DNA of 64,000 nt from Vibrio spartinae (GCF_024347135.1 NZ_AP024908.1:930001-994000); one strand, 5' to 3'; positions 8,111-18,244 are shown, counted from the stretch's first letter. Program-made: numbers and translations. Notes: generated by a model not told the origin, from the sequence alone.

Positions 8111-8159
8111 AACTTTTCTCCCTGAAGATTTTAATTCTATTGAGGGGTATTTAACAGTT

Positions 8160-8303
8160 ATTAGACAGCATCTTACCGTATAACTTCCCCATATCATTCT
8201 GTATAACATAACGTATAACTGTTGTATATGTTACTGAAAATACAAGAAAAATAATGAATAAAATGTAAGATAAGGTAGCAATTACAGTGCTGTGCTGTCT
8301 AAT
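8160..8303. repeat. 144-bp element with 11-bp inverted ends and internal GTATAAC repeats
   Basis: ATTAGACAGCA (8160-8170) and its exact reverse complement (8293-8303) bound a non-coding AT-rich segment. Inside are GTATAAC at 8178, 8201 and 8213 and GTATATG at 8224, spaced 23, 12 and 11 bp (about one or two helical turns). It abuts the first cassette. It could be a miniature transposable element, a decayed attI-like region, or a protein-binding array. Confidence 0.55.
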
Positions 8304-8380
8304 CTAACGAACGTCCTTTTGATACGAGAACTTGATCGATGTGTTCAGGATAAGATCCTCGCCTTCCCCTCAGCGAAGAA

Positions 8381-8401
8381 AACCATTCAGGGAGAATGGT
8401 T
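8381..8401 (-). terminator. Weak terminator overlapping the GH114 stop
   Basis: An 8-bp perfect stem (AACCATTC/GAATGGTT) with a 5-base loop is followed on the minus strand by TTTTCTTC. It includes the stop codon of the GH114 gene. Confidence 0.5.
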
Positions 8402-9298
8402 AGGCTTTTCCGGGCAGGACGTCACCCCGCCCCCATCTAATGCATACCCCGACTTCCACAAAGATGAGATGCCAACACTCTGAAAATACGGACATGCTGA
8501 AGAGGTAAATGTGCTTTCATCAATCTCACCCTCCTGACCATCGGTATAGTATTCTTGGTTAAAGACTGCTTTACCTTTCGCCAGAAATGTCCCTTCATAA
8601 TTAACGCATTCAATCCCATAGGCATAACATTGTTCATTGACCGCAAAATCAAAATCATCGACTAAGGCATCCAACTGTTGCATATCATTTTTGAGCCCAA
8701 TCGCAAGACCCCGCTGATGGGCGGCTTGGCTTAACCAACGATTGTATCTCAGTTGATCATCTGGGCTGATGAGACCGTGGGTTTCATCCACATTCGCATA
8801 AGCATCAACGTTATCAGGTTCAACCCCGTCACAGCCACTGGCCGCCGCTAAATCGAGTCGTTTTGCCATAATGGGCTGGATGTTGTTCTCAAGCGCATTG
8901 CGGTTCGCAATATTGAGCCAGACTTCTCCCGGCCAGTCGTCCATCTCACCGTCGGCAATCACAGCGCTTTCGAGGAAATCACCAGCATCACTACGCCAAT
9001 CCTCTCGCGTCCCGGCACTGAAATAACATATGACCTTTTTATTGGCAGATTTCAGTTTGCGAATCAAGCTCTGCGCGCCGCCTTCACTCGCCTCAAACAA
9101 GTCAACATCATAAACATCAATCTCAGGGTTAATCTTAATATGCTCATAATCTTGAAGTTGCCACATCCAACTCAGCCCGGCCGGAACAGACCACCAAGTG
9201 GGATCATGTGATAAATGAGGCTGCGGGTTAGCCTGACAGGCCGCAATACTGAGCATCATAGAGAATGACCAAAGTACCGATTTAATGATTCTATTCAT
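8387..9298 (-). CDS. GH114 family lipoprotein (endo-alpha-1,4-polygalactosaminidase-like)
   Basis: A 303-residue glycoside hydrolase family 114 protein. The N-terminus is a lipoprotein signal with lipobox IAAC (cysteine about residue 21), so it should be anchored to the outer membrane. The TIM-barrel marks are WQLQDY, VYDVDLFEA, KVICYFSAGTREDWR, the catalytic-region stretch GCDGVEPDNVDAY, and FDFAVNEQCYAYGIE. The family cleaves alpha-1,4-galactosamine polymers or related exopolysaccharides. ATG at 9298 follows an AGGA-type ribosome site. It stands alone, with a hairpin across its stop. Confidence 0.9.
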   Translation of the reverse strand: MNRIIKSVLWSFSMMLSIAACQANPQPHLSHDPTWWSVPAGLSWMWQLQDYEHIKINPEIDVYDVDLFEASEGGAQSLIRKLKSANKKVICYFSAGTREDWRSDAGDFLESAVIADGEMDDWPGEVWLNIANRNALENNIQPIMAKRLDLAAASGCDGVEPDNVDAYANVDETHGLISPDDQLRYNRWLSQAAHQRGLAIGLKNDMQQLDALVDDFDFAVNEQCYAYGIECVNYEGTFLAKGKAVFNQEYYTDGQEGEIDESTFTSSACPYFQSVGISSLWKSGYALDGGGVTSCPEKPNHSP

Positions 9299-9707
9299 TG
9301 TCCTCTCACTTTTCTAATCTCTGGCCCCCTCCTTATGAAGGAAGCCAAAATCTCGTTTGCAGCCGTTAACAAGCGCATGGCAACCCATTCACTTTAACAC
9401 ATATCATGTACTATATTTTTAGTACAATTTATCGCAATCGCACTACCTGTTCAGGGGGAGCCGGGACTTGTAATCCAGCCGTCCGCAACAAAAACTAACA
9501 AAACAAGTCTGGCGTCAATCGTTAATTTTTCGTCATATTTAGGTACCACATACTCCCATCTGCGAGTATAAGATTTAGAATTATGACCATCGCTTTCTAA
9601 GACATGTCATCATGGAGACGCTCCGTGGACGATAAACGTTCATCAGTCGATTAGGATAGAGCGTCCTTTAACTATGTCATATGTGATAACTAAGGACTAA
9701 AAAACGA
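9299..9707. other. Intergenic region with TGTACTA palindrome
   Basis: This 409-bp divergent gap contains a perfect inverted repeat TGTACTA-N6-TAGTACA (9407-9426) that could be an operator. I see no small gene or RNA. Confidence 0.45.
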
Positions 9708-10316
9708 GTGATAGACAAAGTAATCCACGATTTTCTCATCATTTGGGCGACCATTGATCCCATTGGGACAATGGCCCTATTTACAGGTATGACGGTCAAC
9801 TACTCAGCCAGAGAGCGCAGAAAAACCGCATACAAGACTATTTTTTATGCCGCACTCATCTTAATGGGGGCGATTATTGTCGGGCAGTTACTACTGGGTG
9901 CAATGGGCATCAGCCTGATTTCTTTTCAGGTCGCAGGGGGCGTCATTCTGTTCCTGTTCGGGCTACAAATGATTTTTTCTAATGACAATCAAGAAAAGGC
10001 CAGAGAACCGCTGCATGATATTGCAGTGTTTCCACTCGCCATTCCCGCCACTGCATCACCCGGCGCCATTTTGGCGGTGATCCTCATCACCGATAACAAT
10101 ATTTATACGGTCCAAGAGCAGCTCATCACATCACTCACCATGCTTGCCGTGTTAACCGCGACGCTGATGTTACTCATTTTTTCAGGCGGAATTATCAGAA
10201 TCATTGGCATTGGCGGCGCCTCGCTGCTCACCCGGATTATGGGAATGATTCTCGCTGCGCTATCCGTTGAATTTGTCATGGAAGCGATTGGTATCAGTAA
10301 ATGGGTTGGCTCATAA
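9708..10316 (+). CDS. MarC family integral membrane protein
   Basis: A 202-residue protein of the MarC/UPF0056 family with about six hydrophobic helices. Typical segments are ATIDPIGTMALFTGMT near the N-terminus, VAGGVILFLFGLQMIF in the middle, and PLAIPATASPGAILAVI, with the conserved proline- and glycine-rich helix break. The role of the family is unsettled; early links to multiple antibiotic resistance were not confirmed. The start is GTG at 9708 with AAGGA about 12 bases upstream. The next gene follows after 40 bp, so the two may be cotranscribed. Confidence 0.9.
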   Translation: MIDKVIHDFLIIWATIDPIGTMALFTGMTVNYSARERRKTAYKTIFYAALILMGAIIVGQLLLGAMGISLISFQVAGGVILFLFGLQMIFSNDNQEKAREPLHDIAVFPLAIPATASPGAILAVILITDNNIYTVQEQLITSLTMLAVLTATLMLLIFSGGIIRIIGIGGASLLTRIMGMILAALSVEFVMEAIGISKWVGS

Positions 10317-10356
10317 TCAAACGTTGAGTATCAATCAAAAACGTCAGGGAGGACGA

Positions 10357-10860
10357 ATGAACATCAGAGATACGCATTTAAATGATTCCGCGGCCATCAC
10401 CGCGATTTACAATCCCTTTATTCGTGACACGACCATCACCTTTGAAGAGCAGCCCCTATCCGTCGAGCAAATGTCTGCCCGTCTGCAAAAAACATTGAGC
10501 ACTGGTTTCCCATGCCTTGTCTTGGAAGTTGATAATGAGGTGATTGGGTATGCTTATGCCAGCCCTTGGCATATCCGTTCTGCCTATCGGTTTACCGTTG
10601 AATCGACCATTTACTTAGCACCGACCGCAGCAGGCAATGGGTTCGGACGTAAGTTATATAGCGCGCTGCTAGATCGCTTGAAACAGCAAGGGATTAAAAA
10701 CGTAATGGGCGTGATTGCCCTGCCGAATTTACCCAGTGTCCGGCTACATGAATCCTTGGGATTCAAACCCGTTGGTGAATTCTACGACATCGGTTTTAAG
10801 TTTAATCGCCATATTTCAGTCGGCTATTGGCAGCTAGACATTGAAGCCAGCATGCGATAA
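10357..10860 (+). CDS. GNAT N-acetyltransferase, phosphinothricin/methionine sulfoximine type
   Basis: A 167-residue cytoplasmic acetyltransferase. The acetyl-CoA binding motif A is APTAAGNGFGRKLYSALL, followed by GVIALPNLPSVRLHESLGFKPVGEF; this and the ESTIYL strand place it with the Pat/YncA (MddA) branch, which acetylates methionine sulfoximine, sulfone or phosphinothricin. ATG at 10357 is chosen because GGGAGGA lies just upstream; the frame extends 30 codons earlier without a ribosome site. It follows marC closely. Confidence 0.9.
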   Translation: MNIRDTHLNDSAAITAIYNPFIRDTTITFEEQPLSVEQMSARLQKTLSTGFPCLVLEVDNEVIGYAYASPWHIRSAYRFTVESTIYLAPTAAGNGFGRKLYSALLDRLKQQGIKNVMGVIALPNLPSVRLHESLGFKPVGEFYDIGFKFNRHISVGYWQLDIEASMR

Positions 10861-10977
10861 AGGGACTGATGCGTGATAAAAGTCGAAAATCACACATATT
10901 TAATACTCAATTAAACACATAACAACAAAAGGTAGACTATTTTCATATCAATACATGATATTTTTAAGGTTAAAGAT

Positions 10978-11361
10978 ATGAACCCATGGTTTACATATTG
11001 GTTAAAAAACATCTATTTACCATTGAGCGGCGCGGTTGAGCAAGATATAAACACCCGAACTAATTTTTTATCCCCCCAAATCGAACTGAATTTTGCCGGC
11101 AATCAAGCGATAGAAAAAGAGGTCGTGAGTCATGTCGCAAGTTATGGTACTCAGCTAGGTTTGCTGGCGAAGGTGGTTCTTGAGTTAAGTAAGAATAGTA
11201 AAAGCAAAGAGGTTGCAGAACTAACTAAACTTTTGGATAAGGTTGAAACGGTGAAAAAAACGCACCACGAAAATATGAGAAACACCGCAAAAGAAGCCTT
11301 GGATAAGCTTGCACAGCAAGACCCGGATGCATTGAAACGCTTATTAGCACAATACACATAG
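10978..11361 (+). CDS. Conserved hypothetical protein, helical
   Basis: A 127-residue protein with an aromatic N-terminus (MNPWFTYWLKNIYLPLSGAVEQDI) and a PQIELNFAGN segment. A long charged helix follows, then a C-terminal KEALDKLAQQDPDALKRLLAQY helix. I recall similar uncharacterised proteins in proteobacteria but cannot name a family with confidence. No signal peptide or catalytic motif is visible. The ATG at 10978 follows AAGG. The 117 bp upstream is AT-rich and likely holds its own promoter. Confidence 0.7.
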   Translation: MNPWFTYWLKNIYLPLSGAVEQDINTRTNFLSPQIELNFAGNQAIEKEVVSHVASYGTQLGLLAKVVLELSKNSKSKEVAELTKLLDKVETVKKTHHENMRNTAKEALDKLAQQDPDALKRLLAQYT

Positions 11362-11440
11362 CCATTGAGTGCTTATTTCAAGGGTAAACAGACTTTTGTG
11401 CGTCATGTCGATGTGCTGCTCGGCATCATCATATTTCTGG

Positions 11441-11467
11441 GGCTGGCGACTCGTTGAGTCACCAGCC
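11441..11467. terminator. Hairpin between convergent genes
   Basis: GGCTGG-c-GACTC pairs with GAGTC-a-CCAGCC across a 3-base loop. It has no T-run but lies where two convergent genes end. Confidence 0.4.
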
Positions 11468-11564
11468 AATGATCGGTTTGATAAGCGATGGATACCTTGG
11501 AAAATAATTTGAAATGATACGCCCCAAATAACGTATCCATCGCGCTTTCAGTGCGGTAGGCTAA

Positions 11565-13031
<1,467 letters not shown>

Positions 13032-13877
13032 TTATTTATCTCTTACAATAACTCGATTAATATGAATAATTAAATACAGAAGCTCTTCATTGGGAATTGA
13101 GCGTTCAAATCGAGCTTTAACATAATCATTTATCGATAAAGCACACTCATATTCTTCATTGTACTTATGTATTGCACTCATTAGAAACTCATCATCATCA
13201 CTCTTCAGCATTTTGTCTCCAACGAGTCTTTGGGCAAAAAATTGCAAATGATTTACAAAGCGAGAATAATTTACTGAGAACGTATCAAATTCAACATCAA
13301 ATGTTATTTTGACAATATTTAAGATATTTTTCACAATGCTCGCTAACAGCATCACCTGATTCATATTTTGATCGACCTGTTGTGCATTAATCAGATGAAA
13401 TGCGATATTGGATGCCTCTTCTTCAGGAAAATCCACATCCAGATATTGCTTAGCCAGTGTTAATGCATGTTTCCCTAAACTATATTCCATAGGATATAGC
13501 TTCTGTATTTCCCAGTGCATCCGATTAGAAATAGGCATGTTTTGTTTCAGTCTCTTGGCTGCGAAATATAAGTGGTCAATGAGTGAAACATAAACATGTT
13601 CATACAAAGATACTTTTAACACCGATTCAGCGTGCTCAACGATCTCACTCACCAAAGACAGATACTCTCCAGGAATATCTCTTAATAAGTCAATCACCTC
13701 TAATGTTACTGAGTCACTTTCTAGTATGTATGTTTTTTCAATATCATCAGGATTAATTTGGTCACCCGGTTTGCTTTTAAAACCAATGCCCTTTCCAAAC
13801 ACGATTACTTCTCGACTATCATTTCTTTTTACAAGAACAACACTTGTGTTTAAAATCTTTATAATCTTCATCTTCAT
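13032..13877 (-). CDS. BglG/LicT-type transcriptional antiterminator
   Basis: A 281-residue RNA-binding antiterminator. The N-terminal CAT domain (residues 1-58, IIKILNTSVVLVKR..EVIVFGKGIGFK) binds the RAT hairpin. Two PTS-regulation domains follow, with histidines in LVSEIVEHAES and NMPISNRMHWEIQ (PRD1) and in the second half (MSAIHKYNEEY). These domains are phosphorylated by PTS proteins, which sets the antitermination state. Start is ATG at 13877; the ATG at 13871 has slightly better spacing from GGTG. Position and the matching RAT upstream of the operon make autogenous control of bgl expression very likely. Confidence 0.93.
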   Translation of the reverse strand: MKMKIIKILNTSVVLVKRNDSREVIVFGKGIGFKSKPGDQINPDDIEKTYILESDSVTLEVIDLLRDIPGEYLSLVSEIVEHAESVLKVSLYEHVYVSLIDHLYFAAKRLKQNMPISNRMHWEIQKLYPMEYSLGKHALTLAKQYLDVDFPEEEASNIAFHLINAQQVDQNMNQVMLLASIVKNILNIVKITFDVEFDTFSVNYSRFVNHLQFFAQRLVGDKMLKSDDDEFLMSAIHKYNEEYECALSINDYVKARFERSIPNEELLYLIIHINRVIVRDK

Positions 13878-13889
13878 ATCACCATATAA

Positions 13890-15812
13890 TTATAATATTG
13901 TAAGCAATGGCTTACTTGGTTTTACGCTATTTGATTCTACACTCGAAATAACATCAAAATAATCGGATGAATTGGTAACAATCACCACACTAAATATATC
14001 CATATTATTTTCAATCGCTTTCTCAATATTAAATTCAATCAGTTTATCGCCAAGCTCTACATAGTCACCCACATTGGCATATGAAAAAAATAAGTCTGAA
14101 TTCGTTTGATCCTCATTCACACCTATACATATCATTAGCTCAACACCTTCAACTGAAGTTAAATTTATTGAGTGGTTACTTACAGATTTTGAAGTAACAA
14201 TACCATCAAATGGTGCTCTGACAATTCCCTGAGAGGGTAATATACCGACACCTTTCCAGATATTATTTTCTATCCAGTCATCATTTTTTACTTCATTCAA
14301 GGGGCGTAATTCACCAAACATTGGTGAAAAGATAATTATCCGATTTGCTAATGTATTGGAATCTATTCTATTTCTATTATCTTCATCTCTGTTTTTTATA
14401 TCATCAATATTCTTTTTCTCTATATCATCAGATTCACTGACTGCAGCAAGAAATCCTGTTTTCAAGTTCCATAGATATATAGAGACGGATGTAACCAAAA
14501 TAGAAGTAAAAATGACGATCAATGAATATTGAAGATTAAATCCATCATCAATAAACATTGGTAAAGTGACTAATCCGGGGGCTAGATTTGCGTAAGCTTT
14601 AAGCCCAAGGATACCTGCAAGTAACCCAGAAGTTGCTGCACCAATCATACAACAAACGAATGCTTGTCTCATTTTCAAATGGACACTGTATAACGCTACT
14701 TCTGTAATACCAAATAAAGCGGCTATTCCTGCTGGCAATGCGATTTGCTTTAGCGATTTTCTTTGTGTGAATAACCAAACGGTTAAAGCACCAGCACCCT
14801 GAGCAACATTAGATGCTAACATAGCGGTAAGAACCAAAGTATCATATCCCGTTTTAGTCATGGCTGATATCACTATAGGATAAAATATCTTGTGAATACC
14901 AAACATGACAAAAAATGGCATACATGCAGCAAGCAGTGCATTCGCAAACCATCCGAATTCTCTCTGAACAAAAACAGTGAAATTAGACAGCATCCCTCCG
15001 ATATGATTGCCAACAGGGCCTAAAATAGTCAATGAAATTGGGACAATAACAATTAAAATAACAACTGGTCTTAAAAATATTGCAACCATACTCGGTATCA
15101 CATGATCACAAAGTCGTTCAACATAAGACATCATCCAAATGGTGAGTATGATAGGAATAATCGATGATGCATATTGGGTAGAAGAGAGATCTATACCGGC
15201 AATTTCAATAGCATTGGTCGTCAATAGTATTTTTAAAAGTTCTGGATAAACCAAAACACCGGCAATTGAGATAGATAAGAATGAATTTGTGTTAAACTTA
15301 TATGAACATGATAACGCAAGTAGTATAGGAAGAAAGTAATATATAGAGTCAGAGATCAAACTTAATAGTTGATAAACATCATCGGATTTATCCATAAAGT
15401 GGATGCTAACAAAAAGCAACAATCCCGCCTTAATCATACCTGCACCGATAATCGCAGGAACGATGGGTTGGAATATACCAACCAGAGTTGACATCAACTT
15501 ATTTAAAGTTCCTTTCAATAAAGAACCATCATGATTGAATTCAACCCTTGATTGATGCGCAACCGGGATATTGTAGGTCCTTAACAATTCTTTATATATA
15601 ACGTTAACATCATCGCCTATAATAATTTGAACCTGTCCTGCCCTATAAAATGCCTCAACCACTTTAGGCATTCTATTTAACGCATTTATATCCACTTCTT
15701 TTAGATCATCAATATCAAATCTCAAACGAGTTGAGCAGTGATTTATCCCAAGGATATTGTTCACTCCACCAATATATAATATAATCTCACGGATAAATTC
15801 ACTGACTTTCAT
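13890..15812 (-). CDS. PTS beta-glucoside transporter EIIBCA with degenerate EIIA domain
   Basis: A 640-residue sugar permease. The EIIB domain (1-85) keeps the phospho-cysteine in NHCSTRLRF. The EIIC domain (about 105-470) has the expected membrane helices and a GITEVALYSVHLK signature. The EIIA domain (about 500-640) has the fold segments (GIVRAPFDGIV, VGDYVELGDKLIEF) and retains the first His (SNHSINL). The phospho-acceptor His of the usual HIG motif is Cys here (ELMICIGVN). The domain is therefore unlikely to pass phosphate, so EIIB should be served by another EIIA, such as the glucose one. About half its EIIC resembles the neighbouring EIIBC, suggesting duplication. Confidence 0.93.
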   Translation of the reverse strand: MKVSEFIREIILYIGGVNNILGINHCSTRLRFDIDDLKEVDINALNRMPKVVEAFYRAGQVQIIIGDDVNVIYKELLRTYNIPVAHQSRVEFNHDGSLLKGTLNKLMSTLVGIFQPIVPAIIGAGMIKAGLLLFVSIHFMDKSDDVYQLLSLISDSIYYFLPILLALSCSYKFNTNSFLSISIAGVLVYPELLKILLTTNAIEIAGIDLSSTQYASSIIPIILTIWMMSYVERLCDHVIPSMVAIFLRPVVILIVIVPISLTILGPVGNHIGGMLSNFTVFVQREFGWFANALLAACMPFFVMFGIHKIFYPIVISAMTKTGYDTLVLTAMLASNVAQGAGALTVWLFTQRKSLKQIALPAGIAALFGITEVALYSVHLKMRQAFVCCMIGAATSGLLAGILGLKAYANLAPGLVTLPMFIDDGFNLQYSLIVIFTSILVTSVSIYLWNLKTGFLAAVSESDDIEKKNIDDIKNRDEDNRNRIDSNTLANRIIIFSPMFGELRPLNEVKNDDWIENNIWKGVGILPSQGIVRAPFDGIVTSKSVSNHSINLTSVEGVELMICIGVNEDQTNSDLFFSYANVGDYVELGDKLIEFNIEKAIENNMDIFSVVIVTNSSDYFDVISSVESNSVKPSKPLLTIL

Positions 15813-15843
15813 ATTTCAACTTACCAAAGTATTAATAGAATTA

Positions 15844-17226
15844 CTATTTATTTTCTACCGGACTATCCACACCAATAAAATATACCGCAATCGGTGTAAC
15901 AATTACAGAAATCGCAAGCGTAATCAGTGCATGGTAGAAATTGTCACCTTCACCAATCCACATGGGTAATGAGGCCAATCCCGGGCCAACGGGTGCGTAT
16001 GCTTTAAGTGTGACCACACCGGCATAGATCCCTGCACAACCGGCACCGACCATACAACCAAGCAACGAGCGCTTTAACTTTAAATGAACACCATACAATG
16101 CTGGTTCAGTGATACCAAATAGCGCTGAAATTCCTGAAGGCAGTGCATTTTGTTTTAATTGTACATCCTTAGTGAGATACCATACAGCCAATGCACCTGC
16201 ACCTTGAGCCATATTTGAGGATAACATGGCACTATGAATTAATGTCTCATAACCCGGTGATGCCATTGCAGCAAATATAATCGGATAGAATACTTTATGC
16301 ATACCAAACATAACAATTAATGGCATTAAAATAGATAGCAATGCAACGGCTAACCAACCAACCTTGCTTTGTATCCAAAAAACGCCACTGGATAAGCCTT
16401 GTCCCATGTAAGTCCCCATTGGCCCTAATATAATCAATGCAACAGGCGCTACAATGGCTAAGACTAATAGAGGCTTCATAAATATTTTAACCGCCCCGGG
16501 AGAGACTTTATCAGCGAGCGGTTCAATATATGACATCAACCAAATTGTTAATATAATCGGCAACACAGAAGAAGCATAAGAGACTGGAGGAATATGCATA
16601 CCAATATATTCAATCGGTGTCCCTGAACCCATTAATGCAATGAGTTTTGGGTGAACTAATACACCTGCTAAAGCAACCGAAACAAAAGGATTGGTTTTAA
16701 ATTTCTGAGCACAAGAAAAAGCCAGAAGCAACGGAAGAAAGTAAAAAGCCGCATCGGCAATAAAGCTGGTAACCAAATAAAATTGACTTGTTTTTGTGGT
16801 TAAACCCATAGAAACGGAGAGCAAGAGTAAGGCTTTTAACATACCTGAAGCAGCAATCGCAGGAATAATCGGCTGAAATATACCGGTTACAAGCGCTGCG
16901 AATTTGTCAAACAATCCTTTCAGAGACAAATCTAATTTTTTATTCACCGCTTTTTCAGTTGCAATACCTTCACTACCATTATCATCGATCAGGGTGGTTA
17001 ATTTATTGAAAACAAAACTAACATCATTACCAATAATGACCTGACACTGACCACCACTATTCACAGCACCCATAATACCGGGAATTTCTTTAATTTTTTC
17101 TAAGTCTGCATCTGATGTATTATGAAGCTCTAATCGGAGTCGAGTTGAACAGTGCAGCGCATTGGATATATTATTTTTTCCACCCACACACTCTAAAATG
17201 GACTTTGCTATATTGTCGTAATTCAT
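15844..17226 (-). CDS. PTS beta-glucoside transporter EIIBC
   Basis: A 460-residue permease that lacks an EIIA domain. The N-terminal EIIB has the phospho-cysteine in LHCSTRLRLEL and the glycine-rich GGKNNI and GGQCQVIIG segments. The EIIC domain runs from about residue 110 with FQPIIPAIAASGM, MFGMHKVFYPIIF and SALFGITEPALYGVHLK, where the GITEP motif binds sugar. It would import aryl- or alkyl-beta-glucosides as 6-phosphates using EIIA from elsewhere. First gene of the operon; its leader contains a RAT and a terminator. The next gene follows after 31 bp. Confidence 0.94.
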   Translation of the reverse strand: MNYDNIAKSILECVGGKNNISNALHCSTRLRLELHNTSDADLEKIKEIPGIMGAVNSGGQCQVIIGNDVSFVFNKLTTLIDDNGSEGIATEKAVNKKLDLSLKGLFDKFAALVTGIFQPIIPAIAASGMLKALLLLSVSMGLTTKTSQFYLVTSFIADAAFYFLPLLLAFSCAQKFKTNPFVSVALAGVLVHPKLIALMGSGTPIEYIGMHIPPVSYASSVLPIILTIWLMSYIEPLADKVSPGAVKIFMKPLLVLAIVAPVALIILGPMGTYMGQGLSSGVFWIQSKVGWLAVALLSILMPLIVMFGMHKVFYPIIFAAMASPGYETLIHSAMLSSNMAQGAGALAVWYLTKDVQLKQNALPSGISALFGITEPALYGVHLKLKRSLLGCMVGAGCAGIYAGVVTLKAYAPVGPGLASLPMWIGEGDNFYHALITLAISVIVTPIAVYFIGVDSPVENK

Positions 17227-17252
17227 TATTTATCCTTTTTAAAGTAAAAAAA

Positions 17253-17299
17253 AAGACCTGGATTGGACAGTTTATTTTGAACTGTCCAATCCAGGTCTT
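17253..17299 (-). terminator. Leader terminator of the beta-glucoside operon
   Basis: A perfect 20-bp stem (arms 17280-17299 and 17253-17272, 7-base loop) is followed on the minus strand by a T-run (17246-17252). It lies 27 bases before the first gene and overlaps the RAT by six bases, so the two structures are mutually exclusive. Confidence 0.95.
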
Positions 17300-17321
17300 G
17301 CCTGCGTATCAGTAACACGCC
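17294..17321 (-). promoter_or_regulatory. RAT (ribonucleic antiterminator) site
   Basis: On the minus strand the leader reads GG..TGTTACTG-N4-GCAGGCAAGACC, matching the known BglG/LicT RAT consensus at nearly all defined positions, with one fewer loop base. Binding of the antiterminator encoded at 13032-13877 would block the overlapping terminator. Confidence 0.92.
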
Positions 17322-17327
17322 TGGTAA

Positions 17328-17355
17328 ATACTATCGATGTCAATATTGTCGTCAA
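17328..17355 (-). promoter_or_regulatory. Sigma-70-type promoter for the beta-glucoside operon
   Basis: TTGACG (17350-17355) and TAGTAT (17328-17333) are separated by 16 bp on the minus strand and place the start just before the RAT. Confidence 0.6.
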
Positions 17356-17632
17356 TATAACAAAAACAATTACAAACGAAACTCTGAAGGTAAAATTTTT
17401 TGAGACGCATCACCATCTTGTTCACCCCTTCGCTGTTTTGATGCAAAGTCATTCAAATCTTACTTCAGTCGCTTTACAGCAACCAATCGCAATATTGTTG
17501 TTACAAAAAAGCCAAAACAAACGAATTATTGCTCTAAAGCCAATATTTAATGCAATATAAACACAAAATTGCCCGCCTTTCTCGTTATGATTTCTCACAA
17601 TGATACAGCCTGAAACAACAAGAGAATCATCC

Positions 17633-18220
17633 ATGCTATTTGAACAACTCCCCGCACTGATCCTATTTGCATTCACCGCGACATTCACACCCGGGCCAAA
17701 CAATATGATGCTCATGGCTTCCGGGGCAAATGTCGGCTTCATGCGGACACTCCCCCATATGCTGGGAGTCACTTTAGGCTTTGGTATCATGTTATTTTTG
17801 GTGGGGATCGGGGCTGCCGGTATCTTTCACACCTTCCCAATCCTCCACCCGATTCTGAAATGGCTGTGCCTGTCATATCTGGTTTATTTGGCAATCAAGA
17901 TCGCGACCAGTCAGTCAAAGATAACCACTGGCGACTATCAACCGATGACGTTTCATGCCGCAGCCCTGTTTCAGTGGGTCAATCCCAAAGGCTGGTCGAT
18001 GGCACTCACCGCTGTGAGTCTTTACAATCCGTCTGCAAGTATACAGGGGCTACTCTGGACCGCTGCCATTTTTATCGTCATCAACATTCCTTCCGGAACC
18101 ACTTGGATCTTTGCCGGCAAGCAGATCAGCAACGTCCTGAGTAAGCCGGCTCATCTCCTATGGTTTAATTATGCGATGGCTTTCCTGCTTGTGGCGTCCA
18201 CACTACCGATGATCCTATAA
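17633..18220 (+). CDS. LysE family amino-acid exporter
   Basis: A 195-residue inner-membrane exporter of the LysE/RhtB family. The N-terminal helix carries the signature TFTPGPNNMMLMASG, where the PGPN motif is typical, and there are about six hydrophobic segments; FQWVNPKGWSMALT is the second conserved block. It exports amino acids such as threonine or homoserine lactone-like compounds, with exact substrate unknown. ATG at 17633 is chosen over a frame extension to 17600 because the family begins just before the first helix. Confidence 0.92.
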   Translation: MLFEQLPALILFAFTATFTPGPNNMMLMASGANVGFMRTLPHMLGVTLGFGIMLFLVGIGAAGIFHTFPILHPILKWLCLSYLVYLAIKIATSQSKITTGDYQPMTFHAAALFQWVNPKGWSMALTAVSLYNPSASIQGLLWTAAIFIVINIPSGTTWIFAGKQISNVLSKPAHLLWFNYAMAFLLVASTLPMIL

Positions 18221-18239
18221 ATAGATAATCCTATAAATA
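18212..18239. repeat. 16-bp tandem duplication covering a stop codon
   Basis: ATCCTATAAATA occurs at 18212 and 18228. The first copy contains the LysE stop codon, so the end of the gene has been duplicated. Confidence 0.85.
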
Positions 18240-18244
18240 TGAGC

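Larger units (their letters stand above)
7298..8155 (-). mobile_element. Two-cassette integron remnant
   Basis: Two adjoining units have the ends expected of integron cassettes. Unit 1 (7298-7888, ASCH) begins GTTAGAAA and ends with R'' TTTCTAAC plus the attC arm. Unit 2 (7889-8155, YHS-like) begins GTTAAATAC and ends with its exact complement GTATTTAAC (7894-7902). In unit 2 the rest of the attC has been lost, leaving only AATGC before the next core. In each unit the gene fills the cassette and starts close to its 5' end. No integrase gene is present, so this is a fragment or dispersed cassettes. Confidence 0.7.
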
